Of a DNA stretch of 27,844 bases, positions 1 through 10,900 are shown one piece after another (the first letter of the stretch is position 1; each line of letters starts with the position of its first letter). The position numbers and the translations under genes were made by a program. The notes beneath the pieces are model-generated. The model made no database searches. It was given only the letters and a program-made list of their open reading frames with translations, and was not told the DNA's origin. The stretch lies in contig RWJK01000441.1 in NCBI GenBank assembly GCA_004335835.1, forward strand, positions 1-27,844, in the 5' to 3' direction. Origin of the DNA: Scenedesmus sp. ARA3 (lineage: Eukaryota; Chlorophyta; Chlorophyceae; Sphaeropleales; Scenedesmaceae).

Positions 1-1401
1 CGACGAGGTGCTGGCCAAGATCTGCGGCTCCATCGCCAGCGACGAGGGACGCCACGAGCAGGCATACCAGCGCGTGAGTGGCACACAGCACTTGCAACCA
101 AGCACAGTTTGCCGTATGCGTTGGTGCACAAGCAGTTGCTGCAGGAAGCAGCTGGTGCTGGTGGTGTTGCAGAAGTGCTTGTGCAAGCAAAGCTGATAGG
201 CCGATTGGTGCGGACGTTGTCATGCAGCTGCCTGCTGAACAGTAGCATGTCTCGCCTCCTTGGTATGTGCTGCTTTAACCGACTTCCAACACGTAATGTA
301 GCGGCTCAGTGGTGGCTTCAACATGTCTACGGCATGTTTGCATAGCTTCACGTATCGCGCGTGTTGGTATGTCTGCCGCAGATCATGGACGCCGTGTATG
401 AGAAGGACCCTAACGGCGCCACGCTGGCGTTTGCCGACATGATGCGCAAGCAGATTGTGATGCCCGCGCACCTCATGGATGATGGCGAGCACCATGGCAA
501 GACCGGCCGCAACCTGTTCGCGGTGAGTACAACAGCAATTGCGGAGCAGTCCAGTGCTATCAGGCGTGCAGGCGTTCAGCAAGAGCTTGATTGCGCAACC
601 TCGTTTGCAGCAGAACGCCCCAGCAACACCCTCACTGTATTACAGTTCGCAGCTTGTTCGTATTGAATGCAGCCCTCTGTACTGCACCTGTGCCTGATTG
701 CGTCTCTCCCTGCATCTGTGTCACCCTGGTGTTCACAATCCCCTTTCAGAACTTCTGTGGCGGGCGATGGGAAAGCAGCTTTCGCCGCTGTGCCTCTGCT
801 GACAATCTCTGGTTGTTCTGCTTCGATTTCGCTTCTCAGGACTTCTCGTCTGTTGCGGAGAAGACGGGCACCTACACTGCGATGGACTACGCGGACATCA
901 TGGAGCACCTAAACAAGCGCTGGAGGGTGGCGGAGCGCAGCGACCTCACCGGCGAGGTGAGGGAAAAAGCTCGCTCTGCGCACGCTAGAACACGCATGCT
1001 GTGCTTGACTGCGATGACGACGTTATTGTCGAGATTTTGGATGCCTCTGCTGTGCAGCCGCTTCTACCATCAGTATGGCACCTCGCCACTTTTGCTGGCT
1101 AGCAAGACTGCTGACAAGACCTAGCCTAGCCAGCTGCAGGATCGGATCTGCTGTGCTGCCATGCGTGCTCTGCTGTTCGTTGTTCACCAGGGTGCGACCT
1201 TTACTACTACTACAAGTACTGATATCATTTGCATACATTGGTTCTATTTTCCTGCAGGCCTGCGAGGCAGCCGACTACCTGGTGAAAATGCCCGACCGCA
1301 TCCGCAAGCTGGCAGAGCGCTCCAATGCGCGCAAGCAGAAGAACAAGGGCCAGACCAGCCCCTTCGCCTGGGTGTTTGACAGGCCAGTGGAGCTCGTGTA
1401 A
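1..1401 (+). CDS. Stearoyl-ACP (acyl-ACP) delta-9 desaturase, 3' part, four exons
   Basis: Plastid soluble di-iron desaturase that places a cis double bond in stearoyl-ACP to give oleoyl-ACP in the stroma. Exons by splice consensus and phase: 2-73 (partial), 382-522, 840-956 and 1258-1401, all phase 0, giving 157 C-terminal residues. The first exon carries DEGRHEQAY, the second ExxH-type iron-ligand motif of the family (plant proteins have DEKRHE). Exon 2 contains [18 protein letters not shown], close to the plant FAB2/SAD sequence. The last exon ends [12 protein letters not shown] before TAA, like the plant FSWIFDRQVKL end. The N-terminus, transit peptide and first ExxH motif lie before the window. 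Each intron begins GTGAG and ends AG. The family call is very secure. Which desaturase paralogue this is cannot be told from the C-terminal half. Confidence 0.95.
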
Positions 1402-1545
1402 GCTGCTTTTTAAGCTGCTGCACGTGATGATGAGTAAGCTGCCGTGAGCTGCTGCACATGATGTCTTGTGTAAGCTGCTCTGCGCTGCTCCACGGGTTGT
1501 CGGGCAAGCTGCTGTGCGCTGCTGCACGTGATGAGTGTTGAGGCT
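1402..1545 (+). repeat. Degenerate tandem repeats after the desaturase stop
   Basis: Imperfect units of about 35-40 bp built on AAGCTGCTG...CTGCACGTGATGAG recur at least four times directly after the stop codon. They lie in the probable 3' UTR. No coding signal was seen. Confidence 0.6.
1469..1473 (+). terminator. Candidate TGTAA poly(A) signal of the desaturase gene
   Basis: TGTAA, the usual chlorophyte poly(A) signal, lies about 70 bp after the stop. Another TGTAA overlaps the stop codon itself (1397-1401). The choice of signal is an inference. Confidence 0.4.
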
Positions 1546-1585
1546 TGCGTGAGGCTTGCTTGCTAAGCTGCACGCCACAGCGTGC

Positions 1586-1634
1586 TGGTAGGCAGCAGGT
1601 TCGTGAGGCAGCAGGTTTGGTGAGGCAGCAGGTG
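1586..1634 (+). repeat. Short tandem repeat, about 17 bp units, three copies
   Basis: The unit GGTNNGTGAGGCAGCA occurs three times with small changes (ggtaggcagca, ggttcgtgaggcagca, ggtttggtgaggcagca). It is noncoding and downstream of the desaturase gene. Confidence 0.6.
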
Positions 1635-3331
1635 GCTGCTGTGTCTGCTAATGTGGTGTGGTGTGCGCCGCTTGTTGGTGTGGGGCAGGAGGAGCAGCGG
1701 CGCAGCAGCTGGCAGCGTGGTAGTGAGTAGTGTGTGTTTGGCGTGGCAAAGTGTAGGTGTGCGTGTGTGTGTGCTGCTTGGGCATCTGTGTGGCTGCTTG
1801 GCTGCGAAAGTAGCCGAGGCAGGGCAGGGGTGGGATGGGAGGCGGGGCAGCGATGTGCAGGGCGCACAATGCTTTGTTGCAACTGCGAGCCTTGCAACAA
1901 CTGATATGAAACCCCGGCTGCATTTGCGCGGCCGCGCCAGATTTGGTTGCGGCTGCAGGGCAGGAATTGGAGCCTTTTGTTTGGCTGCCATGTTTTGGCG
2001 GCGGAACAGGCTTGCTTAGGCTTGTTTGCTCTGTGTTTATGCGTTGTGAGTTGTTTTGCACTGGGACGTGCAGTGGAATGTGAAGGAGGGAAGGATGCAG
2101 CACATGTGCATGCTCTTCCACACAAGCTGCCTCTGCTCAGTGGCTACAGTGCTGTCAGCTGTGTCGCGGCATTGCTAGGTTGCCTTTGCCAACAGAACCA
2201 GGTTTTAGTTGGGTCCCTGACTGCCACAGCAGCTGGTTCTAGCTTGTGCCTGGTCAGAACTGCTGCATTATCATTAGGCTGCAACCCTTTTGTTCTTGGG
2301 GAGGGTTTGCTTCTGTGCTGGCTGCAGTTTGGAAGGCTGTTTCGTGTATCTGGCAGGCGTTGCTTGCAGAGACTTGAGGCCATGGCCTGCTGTCGTGGGT
2401 CGCTGTGCATGTGTTTCAGAACTGCCTGTTCTGTAAGCTTGCTTGTTAGGCAGCCTGTGCTGCTGCGGAACAGATGTGCCGTGGCATGCCTTGTGTGTGC
2501 AAGGCGTGCGTGGTCGGCGGTTGGTGCTGATAGGGCGGAGTGTCAGCTGTTGTGGGCATGTGCTGTTGAAGCTTTTGTGGGCATGTGCTGTGAAGGCAGT
2601 GCTAGCAGGAGCAGGAGTGTGGTGGCCGTGGTGGAGCACTTGAGGTGCAGCGGGGTTCAAAACCCTGCTGCATGTGTTTGTGCATGGTGAGATGCGCATT
2701 GATGGATGTCTGCAGGCAAATGCTGTGCAGTTAGGTGCAGAGGCCAGTAGTATTGCAGGGCTGGTTGTAGCTGCTGGCTGGAGAAGTTTGTCTGTTGCTG
2801 GCGCCTGGTAAGCGTGCACAGCATGGTGCCAGGTGCGTGGGTGCAGGGTTGCTTAATATGGAGGTTTTGGTAGCGTAGTGTGGCCTCAGGCTGCGAGTTG
2901 CGCGCGATTTTATTGCTGAGAGATGTGAGAGGTCGCAGGTGTTGGATGGCATGCCACAGAACTTGTTACAGGATATGTAACAGAGCATCATATCCCTCCA
3001 GGGTCGCTCGCCTGGTTTTGCGGTTCGATACATGCAGAGTAATCAAGCACACACGCGGTTTGCGATGAGTGTTATGCAAGCCACAGCCTACCTGGACATG
3101 TTGAGAACGCAAGTGATGCTGTACATCGCCATCACTGGCGAACTTGAAAGCCGTTCATCACATGCAAACAGACTCATGCACCATGGGCGTGCGAGGGTGC
3201 TACCTGCGAGCTCCGAGGCATCAATCACCACGACCAGTACACGACGAGCTCCGCTGAAATGTCGTGCAATTACATCAGCTATAATTCATGCAAGCTGTAC
3301 GTAGTCTGAGCTCACCAGGCCGCACTGCATA

Positions 3332-3341
3332 TTTGGCGGGA
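3332..3341 (+). promoter_or_regulatory. E2F-like site TTTGGCGGGA
   Basis: An exact match to the classical E2F/DP consensus TTTGGCGGGA lies about 160 bp upstream of the small ORF at 3491. It sits beside a GC-rich palindromic stretch. A ten-base match alone is weak evidence of function. Confidence 0.3.
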
Positions 3342-3490
3342 GCTCCCGGCACCGGGGGCCCGCCTTTACACCACTCGTACCGCCAAGATCCTGCCGGTTT
3401 TGCATGCGATATGGAAGAAAGGATTTGAGATTGGGTTATGCATTTGCTGTTCATTTCGTATCAGCGCAATAAACGGCGCTGAGCAACGCG

Positions 3491-3679
3491 ATGCCTGTGC
3501 AAGTCGTCACTGCCTCAGGCGAAGTTTTCAAGGGTTTCAACGTGCATGCAGGGGAAGTCGAGCGCTGCTCACGTTACTTGCCTTGTGGCGCTGTCGACGC
3601 TGCTGCTGGTGGGCTTGAAGCTGCAGACAGAAGTTCCAGGCACTGGCAGCTGCCACCATGGCAAACAACTGGCATGTGA
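3491..3679 (+). CDS. Small hypothetical ORF, 62 aa
   Basis: ATG-initiated frame beginning MPVQVVTASGEVFKGFNVHAG. I do not recognise it. The first 21 residues look protein-like and the rest is low-information, so it could be a first exon followed by a missed intron, or chance. It lies in the gap between the desaturase gene and the 3' end of the oppositely oriented eL27 gene. A second overlapping frame (3546-3761) begins with a short hydrophobic stretch (CLVALSTLLLVGL). Neither is well supported. Confidence 0.2.
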   Translation: MPVQVVTASGEVFKGFNVHAGEVERCSRYLPCGAVDAAAGGLEAADRSSRHWQLPPWQTTGM

Positions 3680-3783
3680 AGACAGTACAACCCTGGGCCG
3701 CAACAAGCAACACCACTCCTCCCAAACAGTCACTAGCACCATCACTGCACTGCCTCAATGACAGCCCACGTATAGAAGATCTG

Positions 3784-3788
3784 TTACA
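3784..3788 (-). terminator. Candidate TGTAA poly(A) signal of the eL27 gene
   Basis: TTACA on the + strand (TGTAA on -) lies 60 bp past the eL27 stop, the usual chlorophyte position. Confidence 0.55.
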
Positions 3789-3847
3789 CAGCTAGCAGCA
3801 AACGTTGGGCCCCGGCACAGCCCAAACACGCCGTGCATGGCACCAGC

Positions 3848-6419
3848 TCAGAACCTGAGCTTGGTGAAGAACCAGCGGTTCTTGCCGCTCTTGAACTTCT
3901 CCTCGAAAAGTCCCTTCGCTTGCTGCAGCACACGACAGCGGCAGAGCCACAGAGACAGTAAGAGACAGTAAATACTACTGCGAGCAGGTCCATTGTTATG
4001 TCCTCACTCCCCAGCACGGCTTGTGGTTTGTGGCAGAGAGAGCGTGCTGACTGACAAGGGAGAACAAGCTTGGCTGCCTGCAGATAGCCTGCAAACACAG
4101 CGTGCTTCGGCATCCTGGCTTTGTCTAAAATTCGTCATTTTACATTGTGGTGGCATTCTCTCCTAGGCATGCATGCACGTTGTTACGCTTGCATATGGCG
4201 CTGCTGGTATATAATGCACTGTTTGGTCGAAACCGCCGCTGCAAGTGAATATTATGCACGAATGTGAAGCAAGAGGTCATGGTAGGCACCCAACACAAGC
4301 GTGCTCCTGCCTGCTTGCAGCTGCCCCGCTCCCTGTCAGCCTGTGCTGCTGCTGGCTGCACCCAGGCTGCAAACATCTGTGGCCCTGAAGGCTGCAGCAG
4401 TACGGCTAACATTGTGCCACACAAACAGCTGCTGCTGGTGCTGCTGCTGCTGCTGCTGCTGCATAGCAGCCCTGAGCAGGCAGCTCCTGCAGCGGTAGCC
4501 CTTGCCCCTGCACCAGACCTTCTGCCGTGTAACTGCTGCTGCTGCTGCTGCCGCTGCTGCTGCTCATATTGCGAAGCGTCCGCCGCCTGTGCAGCTGTTT
4601 CCCTACAGCCCCTGACTGTCCAGGCCAGGTCACTGCCTTGCTGCCACAACCTGCAGCTGCTGCCTGCTTCCTTGCTCCCAGTCACCCCGCAGCTAGCACA
4701 GCGGCTGCATCTCATGTTTCGCGTGCCGCACCTTGTTTGCATCTGTGCGCTTGCTGCTGTTCTCATCTACCCAGCACCCCGCAGCCCAGCAGCCAGCACA
4801 GCTGCGCCGTCTCATGCTTCCCTACCGCACCTTCATCATAATGCAATCAACCAATCAAGCCATAGCACCCTGCCGCACCTTGTTTGCGTCTGTGCGCTTG
4901 CTGCTGTTCTCCAGCGCCTCAGCGGTGACCACTCCCTTCAGGTCGATGTCCAGCGTGTAGCGCGTGGGCATGATGTGGTTGTAGTTGACCACCTTTGTGA
5001 ACGTCTTCACGCTGCTGCGGCGGGCCTGCACCTTGGCGGTGGTGCGCTTGGTCACCTAGCAGGAGGAGGCAGGCAGGCAGACAGCAGGGTGGGCAGTGGT
5101 GAGGCACATGCATGTGAGCATGATCTGGTCACCTGCATGTGCGCAACAACCATGCGATTAGCGGCAGGAAGCAAGAGACCGCGAGGCATAAATGATGCAT
5201 GGTGTGAGTAATGCGGCAGGCGGAGTGTTGAGCCGATTTTGTGACCTGCAGCGTGGCAGCTGCCAGTGTTGTGGACATATGGGCGGTTGCTCAGATTGTC
5301 AGGTCAGCGCATCAACTGATCGCTGGCGGCAGATCCTATTGGCAACAAGTGCAACGCCCACGCACTAAGCGGCACGCGTCTACTGCGACGGCAAAGAAGC
5401 CGACAAAAGTCGACAAATCATGCACTGCAGCTGCCAAACGCTCCACAGCAGCACGGCAGAGCCCCTGGGCCCAAAGGCACTGCAAGCGTTTACAACGCTC
5501 TTGCTGGCTACTGCCACGGCTGCTGTTGCTGCTGCTGCCACTGCTCGTTTCCTTGCCGGCTGCTCTCTGCCACTGCTGAGGCCAGTGCTGTTTAAATCTG
5601 TAGCTTGCGCTGCTGCTGCTGCTGCTGCCGCTTGTGCCAGCACAAACACTTGCTCCAGAAGCACAGTGCTGGCTCGGCATGGAAGCTGCCATGTCAAGCT
5701 CGTGCCTGCAAGCTGTTGCTGTGTCAAAGACACTGGATATCCGGTGATAGCCCACAACACTGCAATCACTGGTGCTGGTGCTGCTGATGCCACTGCTGTC
5801 GTTGCTGGCGCTTCTGCCCCAAGCAAAGTCATCCTTCCATGACGCTTAGTTCACGAGGCAACACAGCTGCTTGCTGCTGCCGGTGCTGCTGTCGCCAGTT
5901 CCAACAGCCTGGGTGGTGGATGTTTGGCTCACAGCAGCCTGCACAGCACCGCTGAACTGCTGCTGCACCACGCCCTGCTCCAGCGGATGCCCTGCAGCTG
6001 CTTCCAGCTCAGCATGATACGAAGCAGCTCGCAGCGCTGATCCAGCACGCACTGCCCCCGTGCAGAGCTCCAGCATGGCTGTGCCTGCTGCTGCTGGCCT
6101 TGCTGCTGCTGCTGCCAGTGCTGCTGTGGGGCTGCCAGGCGCCCCTGCAAGCAACCAAAAGCCTCAAGGCCTCACCTTGCGTGGCTCCTTTGCCAGGCCG
6201 CACACCAGAGCGTGGCCGTAGCCCCTAGTAGAGGTGCCATCGTCGTGGTTCTTCACGATGACTGCCTTCTTGCCGGCATACTTGCCGGACAGAAGGATCA
6301 CCACCTTCCCAGGCTGCAGGAGATATAATAATAATCAGCACAGGGCTCTGCAGCCTGCTGCTGCCGCCTAGGGAGGGAGCAGCACTGCCGCCGTTGCTCA
6401 CCTTCAGGAACTTCACCAT
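3848..6419 (-). CDS. RPL27: 60S ribosomal protein eL27 (L27e), complete, four exons
   Basis: Structural protein of the cytosolic large ribosomal subunit. Exons on the minus strand: 6419-6402 (MVKFLK), 6313-6176, 5055-4879 and 3922-3848. All junctions are phase 0, giving 135 aa against about 135-136 aa for the family. Landmarks: [19 protein letters not shown] (KOW-like N-terminal part), [35 protein letters not shown], and the family-typical end [12 protein letters not shown] before TGA. The start has context aaaaATGG. Introns are 88, 1120 and 956 bp, long for an 18-kDa protein and full of CTG tracts. The last intron carries a copy of the exon-3 3' edge with its donor (4725-4768). The gene is divergent from the phosphatase gene. 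Confidence 0.96.
4725..4768 (-). repeat. Echo of the eL27 exon-3 end and donor inside the intron
   Basis: About 40 bp with a single mismatch to 4872-4911. On the minus strand it reads as the end of exon 3 (residues SSKRTDANK) plus the GTGCGG donor, 147 bp into the intron. Flanking bases (AGCACAGC...CTCATG) are also loosely duplicated, so the duplicated unit is larger than the echo. Confidence 0.85.
5056..6175 (-). other. Intron 2 of the eL27 gene, CTG/CAG-rich, no gene seen
   Basis: A 1120-bp intron with donor GTGAGG and acceptor CTGCTAG on the minus strand. Several 100-150-codon open frames exist on both strands, but they are poly-Ala/Ser/Cys products of CTG tracts without recognisable domains. 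Confidence 0.6.
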
Positions 6420-6763
6420 TTTTATCAGCAGCAGAACGTGATCTGCTTACTGTCTGCTGCAAAGAGGGAGGGCGAGACGGGCGCAGAGGCTTTCTTGTGC
6501 AAGTTGGCCACCGCGTGGGGTTGAGCTTTAAGGGCTTCAAAATGCGAGCATCACTGAGCCACACAGCTGATATCGTCACCTTTTCCACAGATGCTTAGTC
6601 AAACTTAGTGCTCAGCTGCAGCCTGACTCCCCACTTCTGACCCGTCATCCCTGCCTGCGCTTGTGACCTTGTGAAGTCACCAGCACGTTGGTGCACTCAC
6701 GCCGTCCAGCGGATCATTGTTATCCCAGCACCAACATATCGCTGACTGCCGCTGGTGGTCGCC
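6420..6763. promoter_or_regulatory. Divergent promoter region between eL27 and the phosphatase gene
   Basis: 344 bp separate the two start codons, which point away from each other. Both 5' UTRs and promoters must lie here unless 5' UTR introns exist. I see no convincing TATA box on either strand. Confidence 0.5.
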
Positions 6764-7905
6764 ATGGGACTGCTATCGTCCCTGATGGGGACATGGGGAG
6801 CAGCAGCAGCAGACACAGCAGCACCTGCAAGCTTCTGTGAGGCGCAGTTTCCACAGGTCCGTGGCTTCAGCAACTGAATGCAACCTGCCACAAACAGTGA
6901 CATATCCGCAGCATGTCCTCTGACAGCTGCTGTGCATGCCGTGTGCTTGTTGGCCTGCAGATGTTTGCCAACTTTGTGGACCATGTGGTTGATACAGCCT
7001 ACACTGGTTCATGCATTGCGGACCCTGATCCAGAGGTGAGATGTCTTCTTGTTTGACCGTTGACTGGAGCGTGTTAGGGTGCTGCAGCAGGGGCTTGCAG
7101 GACACTTTGAACTGCTAGGGTTGCAGAACTGCATGCATCTCATCAGATGCGGTCATGGGCGACAGCACAGCAGCTTCACTCAACACGCATGCAGTTGCAG
7201 TCACCACAGCTAGTGGGCTTGTCTCCTGGCAGCACGGCTTGCACATAGGCGTGTTCAGGGTGTGTTGCAACACTCGTTGAGGCATACCGGCTGCAAATGC
7301 CATGTTGCATGCGGAGGCGCATCAGGTGCCAGCTGCATATGGCGTCCTGCAAGCAACAGTTGGCTTCTTTGCAAGCTGCTATGGCCAGTCGCAGCTGTAG
7401 GCAGCAAATCCCTTCAGGTGTTTGCACCAGCGCCTGCATGTGCAGTGCTGCAGCTGATGCCAGCAACAGCTGCTGGGGCGGCACCACGGCACGCATGCTG
7501 CCATCAGCTGTGCACCACCCGCAAGCACGGCAGCAATGCACGCTCACAAGCTTGTGTGTGCTGAACTTCGTGTTGCTCTGTGTGTGTGGCTGCAGCCCAA
7601 GGAGCTTCCGCCTCTGCGGCTTCCAGCAGCCAAGCGCCTGGTGGCTATCGGAGACCTGCACGGAGACCTGTCAAAGGTGACATGGCGTGGTGTGGCATGG
7701 CAGCAGCACCAGCGCAACATCGGCACTAGCACCGGCAGCAGCACCATCATTAGCACGATCAGCCGCAGCGGCAGTTGCGCAAACAGCAGGATGGACGGGA
7801 GGTTCCAGCAGAAGAGGCCACGTGGCAGCTGTGCACAACACCAGCAAATGAAGCAGTGGAGGGCATAGTTATTTCATCTGCCATGCCTGTAGATCATCTC
7901 GCGCG

Positions 7906-7946
<41 letters not shown>

Positions 7947-10900
7947 CTCAGGCACTGCGTGCATTTCGGCTGGCTGGGCTGATTGACCACAAGGGCCAGT
8001 GGAGCGGCGGCGACGCCGTGTGTGTGCAGGTGCGCAGAAACAGGGACGGTTCTAACAGTGTGCAGTGATTGCGTGTACTGATAATATGCTGGTTGGTGTG
8101 TTGCACAGCTTATGGGGACCATTGTCAATTGCTCACTATTTAGTTTTACGACACACGTCACATACTGCCTTGTTTCACAATTCGGCAACATCCGCGATGG
8201 GGATGATCAGGAGATCAGGCTGCTGTTCCTGCTCAAGCGGCTATCACACTGTTGTGTCATCAACCGCGGGCACCCCAGCTATGCTTGGGTTGCTTGATTA
8301 CTACGCTTCTGATCTTTTGGTCATTGGTGGTTGGTGCAGGTTGGTGACATCTTGGACCGTGGTGATCAGGAGATCAAGCTGCTGTTCCTGCTGGAGCGGC
8401 TGCCACACTGTGATGTCATTGACTGTCTGTATAATCTGTTAGTTGTGGCTGTTGCCATGTGCCGCAGGTTGGCGACATCCTGGACCGTGGAGATCAGGAG
8501 ATCAAGCTGCTGTTCCTGCTGGAGCGGCTGCAGCGCCAGGCCCAAGCAGCAGGCGGCGCTCTGCACGTGCTCAACGGCAACCATGAGACCATGAACGTGG
8601 GCGGCAACTTCAGATACGCGACAGCAGGTGGGGCGTTTCTTGACATTTGTAGCATCCAGAATGATGCCAGCCTCTGGGCCATTCCGTTGGTGTGGGTTTC
8701 TGCTGGCACATTGTGTGAGCATGTGACCCTGCACTTGAGTATGCCAGCTGTTCCTGCATGCAACTGCGTAGCCCTTCTGTATTCCCCTGCATGCTGGCCT
8801 GTTGGTTGCACTGGCTGAAACTATGGATCTGCTGGTTGAATGAAACAACATGCAACGCATTGTAAACCTGCTGCCGACAGGTGCTGACCTGGAGATGGCT
8901 GCCTGGAAGCGCTGGCACCAGTTTGGGCAGCGCCTCAAGTCAAAGTGCAGCAGCTGCAGCGACACAGCAGCGGCAGCAGCAGCATCCATCGATGCAGCCA
9001 GCGTGCCTGACACGCCGGCACCTGGCAGCAGCAGCGGGCGCAGCTCAAAGCAGTACAACCCCATGCGGGAAGCAGCGCTGCGGCCAGGTGGGTGGTGGCA
9101 AGCCAGGCTTGGGTGCTCGGGTGCATTTCTGCTTGCTTGTCTGCAGGGTGGTGTATGCTGGTGTTGCGAGAGATAGCTGCTGACTGCTTGCCGGTGCTGA
9201 GGGGCCCCTGCCGCAAGATGTTTGCAAGAGGCTGTCTGTAGGACAAGATTAGCCCGGTTGTTTTGTGTGCAAACAGCCGCAGTCGTTTTCCATTCCACTG
9301 CTGCCGCAGCTGCCGCAGGCGCATTATAATAGTCGGCATAATCCTTTCTCACTTGGTGCTCCCTGCAACGCTGCTGCGGATCTCACAGGTGGCCCCATCA
9401 CCCGCAGGTTCTTCGCGCCGCACCCCACTGTCCTGCAAGTCGGCAGCACGCTGTTTGTGCACGGCGGGGTGCTGCCCTCACATGTGGAGTATGGGCTTGA
9501 ACGCATCAACAGGGAGACGCGGGATTGGCTGATGGGCAAGCCAGCCGGCGGCAGCAGCAGCAGCAGCAGCAGCGGGAAGCGGCTGCCACCGCCGGAGTTC
9601 CTGCGGGGTGCTGATGCTGTGGTGTGGGCCAGGTGGGTGGTGCTTGATTTCATGCAATATGACATGTGTGTCGGATGGCTGCTGCTGCGGTGACTGAACA
9701 CTGCAGAGGCAGTTGCAGGTGCTGCTGGTCTGTGCCGTGGTGGGTTTGTCGCATCAGTTGAGTTGTATTGGCTGCTGTTACACTCGAACTTCTTTGTGGA
9801 AGCATGGAAGCACTTGACTTTGTCTGCACGCATCCTTCTGCTGCTTCCTGCTGTCCCTTGGATGCCGGTGTGCGAGTGGTATGAGCTGCGTTACTGTTGC
9901 AGGTTCACCTTATTTGTCCAGGAATTGCTCTCTCACAGTGTAGCGCTGGCGTAACGTGGCTGCACGCTGCTGCTGCCTGGTGCTCCTGCAGGGACTACTC
10001 TGCGCGTGACGAGGATCGCTGCGACTGTGACAAGCTGCAGCAGGTGCTGGAGTCGCTGCCGGGCGCGCAGCGCATGGTGGTGAGTGGCAGCCACGTGTCA
10101 GGAACGCCTGTTTTGCCTTGCCATACTACATCATGTTATCTGCTGCGTTTTTCCATGTCAACAACGCCCTGCTTGCTCATGCTCTTTCAACAAAACCCAG
10201 GCTTACCATCTGTGTGCAAGATATCCGCAATCACATGCAGAACGTCCGCCACCTTGAATGCTACGCACCACCCCTTGTGACGCATGCACCCTACCATCGT
10301 TTCCACATCGCTTCGTTCATATCATATGCATCATAGCATCATCATATTGCTGACCATGTCTGTCTTTCTTCTGTTCAGGTGGGGCACACCATCCAGGACC
10401 GCGGCATCAACGGAGCCTGCGGGGGCAGGGTGCTGCGCGTTGACGTGGGGCTGTCAGCAGGCTGCGGTAACGGGGAGGTGCAGGTGCGGCGCTGAAACCC
10501 AGTTGGCCTGCACACAGCAAAAACAAACAGCGTTTGTGCGCTGCGCTAGGTGCCATGTAGACGTCTTGACAGGGTGTCACGCAGCGCTCAAGTAGCACAT
10601 GACTCAAGTAGCACATGCGTTTACATGCGTGGAGTGCAGTACAGTACAGTCTTTTCATTTTGCATTTTTGCAAAATTCACCCAAATCTCCAACTTGCAGC
10701 CTATTCGTAAGTCTGCATGCCGCATGTGTCATCTTGAATGTGTGCTGTCTGTGCTGGCATGACATGCTACACATTGCTGAATGCGTGGACTTTGTGCCCG
10801 CGCTGCTGCCTCACTGCAGGTGCTTGAGATCACTCAGGATGGCCACCACATTGTGCGGCTACGGGAAAACAAGGAGCCACAGGTGCTGCCTGCACAGCAG

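Larger units (their letters stand above)
1546..3490. other. Intergenic stretch without a supportable gene
   Basis: TG-rich noncoding sequence. A 247-codon open frame on the + strand (1947-2690) is Cys/Leu/Val-rich with no domain, repeat pattern or homology I recognise, and I treat it as chance. A 26-bp direct repeat (GTGGGCATGTGCTGT core) is at about 2549-2600. A GGGAGCTCCC palindrome at 3339-3348 lies next to an E2F-like site. Confidence 0.5.

Noticed and set aside
1947..2690. 247-codon open frame on the + strand after the desaturase gene
   Set aside because: Cys/Leu/Val-rich with no domain or recognisable similarity, inside TG-rich noncoding sequence; such frames are expected by chance at this GC content.
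4264..5211. 315-codon + strand frame over the eL27 gene
   Set aside because: It is antisense to eL27 exon 3 and CTG-rich intron; its composition (Leu/Cys/Ala runs) comes from repeat tracts.
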